Shown piece after piece: positions 1 to 10,531 of a stretch of 54,532 bases of DNA (positions are counted from its first letter, which is position 1; every line of letters begins with the position of its first letter). The translations under genes and the position numbers were made by a program. The stretch spans positions 1-54,532 of the forward strand of contig CABZIT010000005.1 of assembly GCA_902525795.1 (NCBI GenBank), in the 5' to 3' direction. The DNA comes from an uncultured Bacteroidota bacterium. Its GTDB lineage: Bacteria; Bacteroidota; Bacteroidia; Flavobacteriales; Flavobacteriaceae. Below the pieces are notes generated by a model. The model did not search any database and was not told where the DNA came from. It was given only the letters and a program-made list of their open reading frames with translations.

Positions 1-309
1 AAGTTTCTAGAACTATGGCCATTCAATGATATAATAATTAGAGATAGAGATCTTTTTGGAATGGGTTCAATTGTTTCAATTTTATTATTTGTTTTGGGAG
101 AATTTTTAGCCCCTATTTTTATCGCCATCGGTTACAAAACAAGATTTTTTTCGGTTTTTCCAATTTTGACCATGTTTTTTGCGATTGTTCTAGTTCATAT
201 GGATGATCCTTTCAAATCATGGGAGAAACCATTACTATTCCTAATTGGATTTTTAATTATTTTACTAATGGGACCTGGACGATACTCTTTGGATAGAAGA
301 TCTTTTTAG
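1..309 (+). CDS. DoxX family membrane protein (5' truncated by window edge)
   Basis: Frame 1 is open from base 1 (KFLELWPFNDIIIRDRDLFGMGS...) to the TAG at 309. Hydrophobic helices and the EFLAPIFIAIGYKTRFFSVFPILTMFFAIVLVHMDDPF pattern are typical of DoxX. The listed ATG at 61 is internal. Confidence 0.7.
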   Translation, partial: KFLELWPFNDIIIRDRDLFGMGSIVSILLFVLGEFLAPIFIAIGYKTRFFSVFPILTMFFAIVLVHMDDPFKSWEKPLLFLIGFLIILLMGPGRYSLDRRSF

Positions 310-377
310 AGAAATTTGTTCAATTATAATAGTATTCAGATATTAATTAATTAAAAGAATCAGTTTTTTTTAATTTC

Positions 378-410
378 TTTTTGTTGGACCTGAAATTCAC
401 CTTATTTTTA
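378..410 (+). promoter_or_regulatory. Possible Bacteroidota-type promoter upstream of susC
   Basis: TTTTTG (378-383), 19-nt spacer, TATTTTTA (403-410), resembling the TTG / TAnnTTTG consensus. The background is AT-rich, so this is weak. Confidence 0.3.
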
Positions 411-434
411 CATTGAATTATTCCAACCCAAACC

Positions 435-3400
435 ATGATGAAAAAAGAAAACGTTTTAGTATTCTTATTATCTATTTTTTCTATTAATTTTTTTTCGCAA
501 TCTACACTTGTTTCTGGTCAAGTAGTTGATGAGGGTGGAAATCCGCTTCCAGGAGTTACTGTATTAGTTGAGGGTACTAATCGTGGTGCCTCCACTACAT
601 TTGAAGGAACGTATGCATTAAAAATTGATGATAGTTCACAAAGTCTGCAGTTTTCTTACATTGGTTTTGAAACACAATCAATCCTTGTTGGGGAACAAAA
701 AATAATTGATATTATTTTATTAGAAAGTCTTGAATCCCTAGAGGAAGTTCAAGTTGTTGCATTTCAAAAGCAGAAAAAAAATAGTGTTATTGGATCAATT
801 AATACGATAAATCCATCTGAGTTAAAAATTCCAACATCTAATATAACCAATGCCATGGCAGGAAAGCTTGCGGGAATGATTTCCTATCAGCGATCAGGTG
901 AGCCTGGAGCTGATAATGCAGAGTTTTTTATCAGAGGAGTTACAAGTTTTGGGTATGCAAATAACCCCCTCATTCTCATTGATGGTCTTGAAGTAACGAC
1001 AGATGATTTGGCTAGGATCGAACCCGATAATATCGCAAGTTTTTCAATAATGAAAGACGCTACCGCAACATCCCTGTATGGTGCAAGAGGTGCAAATGGG
1101 GTAATTTTAGTAACAACGAAAGAAGGTAAAAAAGGAAAAGCTAAAGTTTCCTTTAGATATGAAAATTCTGTTTCTGCGCCATCTCAAATGAATGAGTTTT
1201 TAAATGGAGTTGATTACATGAATTTATATAATCGAGCAACAAGAACAAGGGATGCATCTGCACCATTAACATACAGTATTTCAAAAATTTACGGTACTCA
1301 AAATGGGGGGGATCCAAATATTTTTCCAAATGTTGACTGGTATAAAGAGTTATTTAAAGATTTTACTTTAAATAGAAAAGTTAATTTGAATGTTAATGGT
1401 GGTGGAGATATAGCTCAATATTATTTGTCTATATCTCACAATAATGATACTGGTCTTTTGAAGGTTGATCCATTAAATAACTTTAACAACAACATTGATA
1501 TCAAAAGGTCAAACTTGAGGGCAAATATTAATATTGATTTAACAAAGACTACAAAAATTGCTGTTAAGTTTTATTCACTATTTGAAAGGTATAACGGTCC
1601 ATCGGTATCCGCTAATGATATATTTGGTTCAGTGATGCAAGCCAACCCCGCTAATTTCCCAAAATATTTTGCTTATGAAGATAATTTAGGATACAATCAT
1701 ACTTTATTTGGTAATAAAGGAAATGGAGGATTTCCAAATCCTTATGCTGATATGGTAAAAGGGTATAAGGACAGATTTACAAATACAATTTTCTCTCAGG
1801 TACAAATTGAACAAGATTTAGGTTTTATTACTGAGGGTTTAAAGTTTAGGGGAATGGCATCTGTGAGAACCTATACTATGAATGAAAATAAAAGAGAATA
1901 CACTCCTTTTTATTACGGAATGGCGGAGGTAGAAACTGAAGAAGGAATTTTGAACTTTTTGTATAGAATTCAAGAGGGAACAGAATTTTTAAATAATCCT
2001 GAAATTGATAATTTAGGTACCAGTAGATTTTACTATGAATTTGTTTCTGAATACAATAGGAAGTTTAATGAATTACATGAGATTGGAGGATTATTGGTAT
2101 TCAATTTTAGTGAATCATTAAATACCATTGGAGGTGATAGTGCATTTTCAACTCTTCCGTCAAGGAATATGGGGCTTTCAGGCAGGTTTTCCTATAACTA
2201 TGATACCAGATATTTTACTGAACTGAATTTTGGTTATAATGGATCTGAAAAATTTGCAAAAAATAATAGGTTTGGTTTTTTCCCATCTATAGGACTTGGA
2301 TGGATTCTTTCCAATGAAGAATGGTTTAATAGTAGACTGCCGGATGTAAATATGTTCAAACTTAAACTTACTCATGGTTTAGTTGGTAGTGATGGTATTT
2401 CCAGTGCAGATGACAGATTTTTCTATTTGTCTGAAGTGAACTTACAAAATGATGACTATGGTTACACTTGGGGTACTGACTATAATAATTTTTACTCAGG
2501 TTATATTATTGATCGATATTCAAATCAAAATGTAACTTGGGAAGTTGCAGAAAAAACTAACTATGGTTTAGAAATTGGCCTTTTTAATTCATTAGACCTA
2601 CAAGTTGACTATTTTACTGAGCACAGATCAAAAATATATCAGTCTAGAGATTATATCCCTTCTACAATGGGTCTAACAACTACTATAAACAGTAACCTTG
2701 GGGAGGTTGATTCAAAGGGAATAGATTTATCAATTGATTACAATAAAGCATTTAGTTCTGGATTAATACTTTCGGGAAGAGGAAATTTAACATACGCTTA
2801 CAATAAAATCTTAATTAATGGCGAGCCAGATTACGCTTATGATTATTTAAGTAGAATTGGTTACCCTGTTGATCAAGCATGGGGTTTGGTAGCTGAAAGA
2901 TTATTTATAGATCAGGAGGATATTGAAAATTCGCCAGAACAATTTAATGGATTTTCCTCATCTTCGAACTCCTATATGCCAGGAGATATTAAATATACTG
3001 ATATTAATAATGACGGCGTGGTCAATGAATTGGATAGAGTGCCGATTGGAAAGCCAACGGTCCCAGAAATAGTGTATGGCTTTGGTGTGTCAGCTTCCTA
3101 CAGGGGATATGATTTTTCTATTTTCATGCAAGGTGTGGCAAGAACATCTTTTTTTATTGAACCGGATAAAATATCTCCTTTTGTAGGTGAAAGAAATGCA
3201 CTAAATGTTATTGCTGATAATCATTGGTCCATAAATAATCCGGATCCAAATGCATTTTGGCCTAGGTTATCTACCTATGCGATTGCCAACAATGAACAAC
3301 AATCAACTTGGTGGCAAAGAGATGGCGATTTCCTTAGATTAAAAAATTTAGAAATTGGTTACACGTTTCCCGAAAGTGAAAATGGTATTTTTTCAAATAT

Positions 3401-3539
3401 AAATACGAGAATTTACTTTACAGGACTAAATCTTTTGACTTTTTCTAAATTTGATTTGTGGGATACGGAAATGGGTGGTAATGGACTAGGATATCCCCCG
3501 CAAAAGGTGTATAATATTGGATTACAAGTTAATTTTTAA
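435..3539 (+). CDS. susC: SusC/RagA family TonB-linked outer membrane protein
   Basis: 1034 aa. N-terminal carboxypeptidase-like domain (VSGQVVDEGGNPLPGVTVLVEGTNRG), plug domain (ANNPLILIDGLEV...SFSIMKDATATSLYGARGANGVILVTTKEGK), C-terminal beta-barrel ending in VNF. Confidence 0.96.
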   Translation: MMKKENVLVFLLSIFSINFFSQSTLVSGQVVDEGGNPLPGVTVLVEGTNRGASTTFEGTYALKIDDSSQSLQFSYIGFETQSILVGEQKIIDIILLESLESLEEVQVVAFQKQKKNSVIGSINTINPSELKIPTSNITNAMAGKLAGMISYQRSGEPGADNAEFFIRGVTSFGYANNPLILIDGLEVTTDDLARIEPDNIASFSIMKDATATSLYGARGANGVILVTTKEGKKGKAKVSFRYENSVSAPSQMNEFLNGVDYMNLYNRATRTRDASAPLTYSISKIYGTQNGGDPNIFPNVDWYKELFKDFTLNRKVNLNVNGGGDIAQYYLSISHNNDTGLLKVDPLNNFNNNIDIKRSNLRANINIDLTKTTKIAVKFYSLFERYNGPSVSANDIFGSVMQANPANFPKYFAYEDNLGYNHTLFGNKGNGGFPNPYADMVKGYKDRFTNTIFSQVQIEQDLGFITEGLKFRGMASVRTYTMNENKREYTPFYYGMAEVETEEGILNFLYRIQEGTEFLNNPEIDNLGTSRFYYEFVSEYNRKFNELHEIGGLLVFNFSESLNTIGGDSAFSTLPSRNMGLSGRFSYNYDTRYFTELNFGYNGSEKFAKNNRFGFFPSIGLGWILSNEEWFNSRLPDVNMFKLKLTHGLVGSDGISSADDRFFYLSEVNLQNDDYGYTWGTDYNNFYSGYIIDRYSNQNVTWEVAEKTNYGLEIGLFNSLDLQVDYFTEHRSKIYQSRDYIPSTMGLTTTINSNLGEVDSKGIDLSIDYNKAFSSGLILSGRGNLTYAYNKILINGEPDYAYDYLSRIGYPVDQAWGLVAERLFIDQEDIENSPEQFNGFSSSSNSYMPGDIKYTDINNDGVVNELDRVPIGKPTVPEIVYGFGVSASYRGYDFSIFMQGVARTSFFIEPDKISPFVGERNALNVIADNHWSINNPDPNAFWPRLSTYAIANNEQQSTWWQRDGDFLRLKNLEIGYTFPESENGIFSNINTRIYFTGLNLLTFSKFDLWDTEMGGNGLGYPPQKVYNIGLQVNF

Positions 3540-3547
3540 TAAAAATT

Positions 3548-5443
3548 ATGAATAAAAAAATTATAATTATTGGTTTATTATTTGGAATGTTTAGCTGCGA
3601 TGAATATTTAGATATTGTTCCGGATCAAACACAGCAAATTGATTTATTATTTGAGAGAAGGGAAGTAGCATACACTGCATTAGCTACTTGTTATGCCTAT
3701 TTACCAGAAAATGATGGTGTATACACGTCATTTATGATGATGAGTGATGAGGTAACCACCCCAATTGCTAAAGAAACCGATGGAATTAGAATAATGAAAG
3801 GGCAACAAACAGCTTCTAACCCTAAATTTGGACTTTGGTCTGGATGGATAGATCAGGGGTCCTTATGGGAGGGAATTAGACATTGTAATACATTGATTGA
3901 AAATATTTATAATGTGGTTGATATGAGTGAAGAAGAAATGAATATATGGGCTGCAGAGGCAAAATTTTTAAAAGCATATTATCATTTTTTATTATTCACT
4001 TACTACGGACCAATACCAATTGTTGATGAAAATCTTCCTATAAATGCAAGTGATATTGAAGTTAGGATTCAAAGAGAAACTATTGACAATTCCGTGGACT
4101 ATATAGTTGAAACAATTGATGCTGCTCTTATTCACTTGCCTGCTAGAGTGCTTAGTTCAAATGATTTGGGAAGAATTGACCAAGTTATCGCTAAGTCAAT
4201 AAAATCTAGGGTTTTAACATATGCGGCAAGCCCATTATTCAACGGGAATTCAGAAATGTACTCAAACTTTATCAATGAAGATGGCGACCATTTTTTTAAT
4301 CAAAATTATGATGTCACAAAATGGGAAAGAGCTAAGGCAGCATCATTAGATGCGATTAATACAGCTATTGAAAATGGTGTAGGTCTTTATGAATTTATTT
4401 CAACACCGCCTGGCTTTGAAGAGGATTTCGAAGATGAATTTCTACAAAGTATGTACAACACTAAATATTCAATTGTTGACAAGTGGAATACAGAACTTAT
4501 TTGGGGGAATTCAAATCCTGTTCGTGGAGGTGATCAGTGGTGGCAAATGCAAGCTGCATGTATGATGAAAAGCCCTAATGCATCATCTGTAGAGGCCGCT
4601 TGGCAGTGGGTTGCTCCAACACTTAGAATGGCCGAAATGTACTATACTGAGAACGGATTACCAATTAGTGAAGATCTTACCTTTGATTATGTGAACAGGT
4701 ATAATACTGTTAGTGTTGGTGGATCTCAAAGCTTACAAGCTCAATATGGTTCCTCTACTGCTGTTTTAAATTTAGATAGGGAACCAAGATTCTATTCATC
4801 TCTTGCATTTGATCGAGGTTACAACAGAACTTGGGGAAGTTTATGGCAATTAAAAATGAAAAAAGGTGAAAGTCATGGTAGGATTGCTAACTCTGATGAT
4901 TATTTAATTACAGGCTATGGGCTAAAAAAACTGGTACATCCAGACTCTGAGGGTGATGGATATTCTAAAATTGTAACTTATTCCTGGCCACTGATCAGGA
5001 TGGCAGAATTATATTTAAATTATGCCGAGGCAGTTAACGAAGTCGATGGTCCATCAGCTGATGCACTTTCATCACTTAACTTGATAAGGGATAGAGCAGG
5101 CATAAATAGTATAGAAGATTCTTGGGGTAATCCCAATTTTTCATTAAATCTTAACAAGCATACCACACAGGACGGTTTACGTGAAATAATTAGAAATGAG
5201 AGATTAATTGAACTGTCCTTTGAAGGAAATAGATACAATGATTTGAGAAGATGGAAACTAGCTGAGGAATATTTTAATTCTCCTGTGAAAGGATGGTCTG
5301 TTGATGAGTCAACGGTTGAAGACTATTATACAATTAAGCAAGTTGGCGTCAGATCTTTCAATAGCCCTAGAGATTACTTTCATCCTATCAGCATAAATGA
5401 AATAACAATTAATCCAAACTTGATACAAAATCCAGGATGGTAA
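3548..5443 (+). CDS. susD: SusD/RagB family nutrient-binding outer membrane lipoprotein
   Basis: Lipobox (GMFSCDEYLD), AEAKFLKAYYHFLLFTYYGPIPI, WPLIRMAELYLNYAEAVNE, IIRNERLIELSFEGNRYNDLRRWK. Directly downstream of susC. Confidence 0.96.
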   Translation: MNKKIIIIGLLFGMFSCDEYLDIVPDQTQQIDLLFERREVAYTALATCYAYLPENDGVYTSFMMMSDEVTTPIAKETDGIRIMKGQQTASNPKFGLWSGWIDQGSLWEGIRHCNTLIENIYNVVDMSEEEMNIWAAEAKFLKAYYHFLLFTYYGPIPIVDENLPINASDIEVRIQRETIDNSVDYIVETIDAALIHLPARVLSSNDLGRIDQVIAKSIKSRVLTYAASPLFNGNSEMYSNFINEDGDHFFNQNYDVTKWERAKAASLDAINTAIENGVGLYEFISTPPGFEEDFEDEFLQSMYNTKYSIVDKWNTELIWGNSNPVRGGDQWWQMQAACMMKSPNASSVEAAWQWVAPTLRMAEMYYTENGLPISEDLTFDYVNRYNTVSVGGSQSLQAQYGSSTAVLNLDREPRFYSSLAFDRGYNRTWGSLWQLKMKKGESHGRIANSDDYLITGYGLKKLVHPDSEGDGYSKIVTYSWPLIRMAELYLNYAEAVNEVDGPSADALSSLNLIRDRAGINSIEDSWGNPNFSLNLNKHTTQDGLREIIRNERLIELSFEGNRYNDLRRWKLAEEYFNSPVKGWSVDESTVEDYYTIKQVGVRSFNSPRDYFHPISINEITINPNLIQNPGW

Positions 5444-6651
5444 AACTTAAATATATGAACAAATTAAAGTACATTTTTTGCTTATTACTTATTGTTTTTT
5501 TTACAGCTTGTGAAGAAAATGAAGGTCAAGATTCAACAGCGCCAGGTGTTTTAGTTGTTGATGAAATAACTCCAACTAATGGTGGAGGAATAATTACCTA
5601 TTCTCTTCCTGATGATTCTGACGTTTTATTTGTCAGAGCAGAGTATACTAACTCTTTAGGAGTTGATGTATATCGTGTTTCAAGCTCATATAACAATTCA
5701 ATAGAGATTGATGGATTAAATCAAACAACCCCTGTTTTTGTTAACTTATTTGTAGTAGATGAGAGTGAAAATATTTCTCAGGCTGTGGAGGTTGAATTCA
5801 CTCCTTTGCCTTCTTTTATTTTTTTAGTGCAAGAAAGTATTGAATTAACTCCTGATTTAGGAGGCGTTAAAATTGAATGGGAAAACTTAGCGGAAAAAAC
5901 AGTTTATGTCCATTTAAAAATTGTAGTTGGTGAAGATGAAGAGACCAGAATTTTATCTTCGGAGAGCCCTGAAGAAAGCTTGTTTGTTAGAGGGCTTGAG
6001 TCTGTTGAAACCAGTTTCTACACAAAGGTTGAAGATTTTGATGGTAATATCACAGAATTTGAAGAAAAAGGTGTTTTAACACCATTATTTGAAGAACAAA
6101 TAGATAAATCTACTTGGTCACTGATGACTCAACTTTCGGTGAATGGAAATGCATGGGAGGGATCTACTACAGCTTTTTGGGATGATGTAGTGGATACAGC
6201 TGAAACAAATTCTGATAACAGTTATTTTATAATTTGGAGAGATCAGAATGGGGGAACTTTAGATTGGCCACTAGATATTGTTATTAACTTAAATAAAAAT
6301 GTCAGGATTCATAGATTTAAGGTTTGGCAGAGGGCATATTGGTATAACGGGCCTACGGGAGTCCCTTATTATTACCAAGAAGAAAATTTAAGATCTTTTG
6401 ACCTTTATGCCAGTAATGATGCTCAAGATTGGACTTTACTTGGGCAATTTGATATTGGTGACCCTAGTGATGGTGATGGAAATATTCCCGAAAATTTACT
6501 TGAAGCTGCAGCGGATGGACATGATTTTGATTTAGATGGAGTTTCAGAGGTATTTCAATATTTGAAATTTTCAATTACTTCAAATTATGGCAGTGACACT
6601 TACTGCCATGGATCAGAGATTACTCTTTGGGGATTAGATAATCTAGACTAA
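5437..6651 (+). CDS. SusE-position surface lipoprotein (DUF4959/DUF5126/DUF5000-like, F5/8 type C-like C-terminus)
   Basis: Lipobox (LIVFFTACEENEGQ), Fn3-like N-terminal modules, C-terminal discoidin-like region (NKNVRIHRFKVWQRAYWYNG...LRSFDLYASNDAQDWTLLGQF). A start at 5455 is also possible. Confidence 0.8.
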   Translation: MVKLKYMNKLKYIFCLLLIVFFTACEENEGQDSTAPGVLVVDEITPTNGGGIITYSLPDDSDVLFVRAEYTNSLGVDVYRVSSSYNNSIEIDGLNQTTPVFVNLFVVDESENISQAVEVEFTPLPSFIFLVQESIELTPDLGGVKIEWENLAEKTVYVHLKIVVGEDEETRILSSESPEESLFVRGLESVETSFYTKVEDFDGNITEFEEKGVLTPLFEEQIDKSTWSLMTQLSVNGNAWEGSTTAFWDDVVDTAETNSDNSYFIIWRDQNGGTLDWPLDIVINLNKNVRIHRFKVWQRAYWYNGPTGVPYYYQEENLRSFDLYASNDAQDWTLLGQFDIGDPSDGDGNIPENLLEAAADGHDFDLDGVSEVFQYLKFSITSNYGSDTYCHGSEITLWGLDNLD

Positions 6652-9315
6652 ATGATGAAAGTAAGATTAGTTTTAATTTTTTCACTTTTATTTTTTCAAT
6701 TTTTTTCTCAAAATTTAACGACTGAAGGAAAGTATATTGTTGATTCCTCAGGAAATCAAATCTTGCTTAGAGGCTTTAATTTTGGTGGTTGGATGTTGCA
6801 AGAGCCATATATGTTTCAGTTTTCTGGGGCAGCAATTTCACAAACTGATTTTAGAAATAAATTGATCAATTTTATCGGAGAGGAGAATACAAATGAATTT
6901 TATGATTTATGGTTAGAAAATTTTATTACTGAAGCGGATGTTGAGGCATTATCAAATCATGGTTTTAATAGTATAAGACTTCCCATGCATTATAATTTAT
7001 TTACTCTTCCAACTCATCTTGAGCCAATTGCTGGTGAAAATACTTGGCTGGATACAGGATTTGATTTAGTTGATAATTTACTGCAATGGTGTGAAGCAAA
7101 CAGCATTTATTTGATTTTAGACTTACACGCTGCACCTGGTGGTCAGGGTTATGGCTCTGATATTAATGACTATGATCCAAATTATCCTTCCCTATGGGAA
7201 AGTGAAGCAAATAAAAATAAAACAATAGCCTTGTGGGGGAAAATTGCTGAGAGGTATCATAATGAGGCTTGGATTGGAGGTTATGATTTAATAAATGAGA
7301 CCCATTCTGATCTCGCAAATTTAGAATTAAGAAATTTTTATGTCGATATAACTAATGAAATAAGGACATATGATCAAAATCATATCATTTTTATTGAGGG
7401 CAATTGGTATGCTAATGATTTTAACGGATTAACTCCACCATGGGATGATAACATGGTTTACAGTTTTCATAAGTATTGGAGTTACAATGATTCATTGGAT
7501 TGGGTAACATGGATGCGTGATCAGTACAATATTCCTCTCTGGATGGGTGAATCTGGAGAAAATTCTAACCAATGGTTCACAGAAGCAATTGAGTCATTTG
7601 AAGCTGAAGAAATTGGTTGGGCATTTTGGCCATGGAAAAAGCTTGAATCAATTTCAACTCCTTATGCAATGAATACGAACGAAAATTACCAACACCTAAT
7701 AAATTATTTCAGAGGAGAAGCGAGTGCACCATCTGTTGAGAATGCAGTAAATGGTTTGATGCAATTAGCAGAGGATTCTCAAATTTCAAATACTCGATTC
7801 CAAAAAGATGTTGTTGATGCAATGATTAGGCAGCCATATAATAATACTACAATTCCATTTTCTGACCATAATATTCCTGGTATTATACATGCCTCAGATT
7901 ATGATATGGGGAAAATTGGATATGCTTATTATGATGAAGATTTTGCGGATTATCATGTTGCTACTAACGAATTTGAAGCTTGGAATAGTGGATGGAAATA
8001 TAGGAATGATGGGGTTGATATTCAAGAAAATGAAGATGAAAATGGAAACGGTTTTCACATTGGATTTACGCAGAAAAATGAGTGGGTTGCATTTACTGTT
8101 AATATTGAAGAGTCTGGGTTTTACGATATAACAACACGTTATTCTTCAACTTCATCAGGGTACATTAATTTCTTAATTAATGATCAACCAATTTCAGAAA
8201 ATATTGTTTTGTACAACACAGGAAGTTTTGAGAATTTCATTAACAATACAAAATCAAATATATATTTAAATGCAGGTATTCAAAATTTAAAGATAAAAAT
8301 GGTTACCGCTGGCTATAATTTATCCAATGTGTCCTTTGAGCCAAGCGATCAAGAAATTCCTGATTTTTCTGCTTCCTATTCAGAAACAATTAATGAATCC
8401 TCAATTTTGGTTTTATTAAACCAGCCAGTTAACTCTAGTTCATCAATTAATTTAAATGATTTTTCTGTTAATATTAATGGAATTCAGGCAACAATTAACA
8501 ACATCCAAATCAACGAGCAAAATCCTCAAATAATTGAAATTAGTTTAGAGAATAGTTTCTCATTTTTAGATGATTTAGATGTTAGTTATTCACCAAATGG
8601 AGTGATATCTTCTGTTTTCAATCAAAATCTGCCAGGATTTAATGAATTAAGTGTTTACAATAATTTATATGATCGTTTTATTATTCCTGGCTTAATTGAG
8701 GTTGAAGATTATTCATATCAACAAGGTTTAGAATTGGAAGAGTGCTCAGATATTGGTGGGGGAGAAAATTTTGGATATTTAGATGCTGGGGATTATGCTG
8801 ATTATCCTATTGTAATAACAGAATCCGGTGATTATGAAATTGATTTAAGGGTTGCCTCTGAGTGGCAAGTTGGAACAATATTACTACAACTTATTGATGA
8901 TGGATTTCAAAATATTGCATCTTCATCCATCCCTGTAACTGGTGGATGGCAAAATTGGCAAACTGTCACTGTGGATGCTAACCTAGATGAAGGTTTATAT
9001 ACATTGAGAATGCGTGTAGTACAGCCTGGTTTCAATATAAATTGGATTGACTTTAAATTCGTTGGTAATTCAATGAATTTGGACAGTAATGATAGTTTGT
9101 CTTTTAGAGTATTTCCTAACCCATCAACAGATTTTATTCACATTCAAACAGAATTAGATTCATTTGACCTTCAGATTGTTGACATTTCTGGGAAAGAGAT
9201 TATCAATCAAAAAAATAAATCAAAAATTAACATTAGAAAATTGGAAAAAGGTACATATTTTATTAAGGTTTCATCTGAAACAAAATTGGGAACATCAATT
9301 TTCATAAAAAAATAA
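6652..9315 (+). CDS. GH5-like glycoside hydrolase with two CBM6-like modules and T9SS type A sorting domain
   Basis: GFNFGGWMLQEPYMF, acid/base YDLINETH, nucleophile LWMGESGEN. CBM6-like IPGIIHASDYDMG... and IPGLIEVEDYSYQQG...GYLDAGDYADYPI. C-terminal FPNPSTDFIHIQ...LEKGTYFIKV. Confidence 0.85.
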   Translation: MMKVRLVLIFSLLFFQFFSQNLTTEGKYIVDSSGNQILLRGFNFGGWMLQEPYMFQFSGAAISQTDFRNKLINFIGEENTNEFYDLWLENFITEADVEALSNHGFNSIRLPMHYNLFTLPTHLEPIAGENTWLDTGFDLVDNLLQWCEANSIYLILDLHAAPGGQGYGSDINDYDPNYPSLWESEANKNKTIALWGKIAERYHNEAWIGGYDLINETHSDLANLELRNFYVDITNEIRTYDQNHIIFIEGNWYANDFNGLTPPWDDNMVYSFHKYWSYNDSLDWVTWMRDQYNIPLWMGESGENSNQWFTEAIESFEAEEIGWAFWPWKKLESISTPYAMNTNENYQHLINYFRGEASAPSVENAVNGLMQLAEDSQISNTRFQKDVVDAMIRQPYNNTTIPFSDHNIPGIIHASDYDMGKIGYAYYDEDFADYHVATNEFEAWNSGWKYRNDGVDIQENEDENGNGFHIGFTQKNEWVAFTVNIEESGFYDITTRYSSTSSGYINFLINDQPISENIVLYNTGSFENFINNTKSNIYLNAGIQNLKIKMVTAGYNLSNVSFEPSDQEIPDFSASYSETINESSILVLLNQPVNSSSSINLNDFSVNINGIQATINNIQINEQNPQIIEISLENSFSFLDDLDVSYSPNGVISSVFNQNLPGFNELSVYNNLYDRFIIPGLIEVEDYSYQQGLELEECSDIGGGENFGYLDAGDYADYPIVITESGDYEIDLRVASEWQVGTILLQLIDDGFQNIASSSIPVTGGWQNWQTVTVDANLDEGLYTLRMRVVQPGFNINWIDFKFVGNSMNLDSNDSLSFRVFPNPSTDFIHIQTELDSFDLQIVDISGKEIINQKNKSKINIRKLEKGTYFIKVSSETKLGTSIFIKK

Positions 9316-9316
9316 T

Positions 9317-10504
9317 ATGAGAAAATTTGTATTTATTCTTTTACTATTTCAGATTTATTCTACTTTGTTTTCTCAAAATATCTTTGTTGAAGATAGAAAA
9401 TTATTTGTTGATAATACCGAATATAGAATTAACGGAATATGCTATGCTCGGGGTGAGGGAAATGGAGAAAACTCGGGTTTTTCATATTTAGACGATATTC
9501 CGCTATTGGTGGAAGCTAATATTAATACAATTAGGACTTATTCCGCTATTACAAATGTGGCAGAATTAAATGCTTTTCACGCTGCAGGTATAAAAATAAT
9601 TATGAGTTTAAATGAAAATAGTTACATATGGTATGTCAATCAATTTAAAGATCACCCAGCCATATTGATGTGGGAATTTGGTAATGAATTTAATTATCAC
9701 CCGGAATGGTTTGGCAATAACATACAAAATTGGTATAATCAGTTAGAACAATGTGCGGCTACTGTAAAATCTTTAGATCCAAATCACCCAGTAAGTAGTG
9801 GTCATGGTGAAGTTCCTAGTCAGCAGGCATTGAACTCCTGTCCAAGTATTGATATTTGGGGAATGAATGTGTATCGATGGACAGATTCAGCTTCTGCAAT
9901 TGATGATTTGGCTGCATTAACTGATAAAGCAATTTACATTTCTGAGGCTGGCGCAGATAGTTTTGATTCGAATAGTGGTTCAGAAAACCAGCAGCTTCAG
10001 GCTGCAGCAACACAGATTATTTTAAATTCTATTTTAGAAAAATCTGATTTATCAATTGGAGTTACCTTATTTGAATTTTGTGATGAGTGGTGGAAAGCTG
10101 GAAACCCAAATGAACAAGATGCGGGTGGATTCCCTAATTCAATACCCTATGATTCATTTGCAAATGAAGAGTATTGGGGAATTGTAACAAGAGAGAGGGT
10201 TCCAAAACAAGCTTTTTACACTGTTAAAGATATATATGAAGAGGTATCATTAGGATTTTCAAATAATTTGAATGAGGAAAAAACTGTAACAATATATCCA
10301 AATCCTGTTATTGATATACTTCATATTGATACTGCATACCAATTTGACTTCATTAATATCACCAATATATTTGGGCAAACGGTTTATAAAAATAAAAGAA
10401 ATATAACTCAGATAAACGTTTCAAATTTTGCCTCAGGACTATACATTTTAAAAATTATTGATAAAAATGGTTCTGAAATCAAGCAAAAATTTATAATTAA
10501 ATAA
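9317..10504 (+). CDS. Secreted clan GH-A TIM-barrel glycoside hydrolase (GH2-catalytic/GH5-like, family unclear) with T9SS type A domain
   Basis: Signal peptide; VDNTEYRINGICYARGEG; acid/base ILMWEFGNEFN; putative nucleophile AIYISEAGADSF; C-terminal YPNPVIDILHID...FASGLYILKI. Confidence 0.7.
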   Translation: MRKFVFILLLFQIYSTLFSQNIFVEDRKLFVDNTEYRINGICYARGEGNGENSGFSYLDDIPLLVEANINTIRTYSAITNVAELNAFHAAGIKIIMSLNENSYIWYVNQFKDHPAILMWEFGNEFNYHPEWFGNNIQNWYNQLEQCAATVKSLDPNHPVSSGHGEVPSQQALNSCPSIDIWGMNVYRWTDSASAIDDLAALTDKAIYISEAGADSFDSNSGSENQQLQAAATQIILNSILEKSDLSIGVTLFEFCDEWWKAGNPNEQDAGGFPNSIPYDSFANEEYWGIVTRERVPKQAFYTVKDIYEEVSLGFSNNLNEEKTVTIYPNPVIDILHIDTAYQFDFINITNIFGQTVYKNKRNITQINVSNFASGLYILKIIDKNGSEIKQKFIIK

Positions 10505-10531
10505 TATCTTTAGTAATTAAACAGAATAAAA

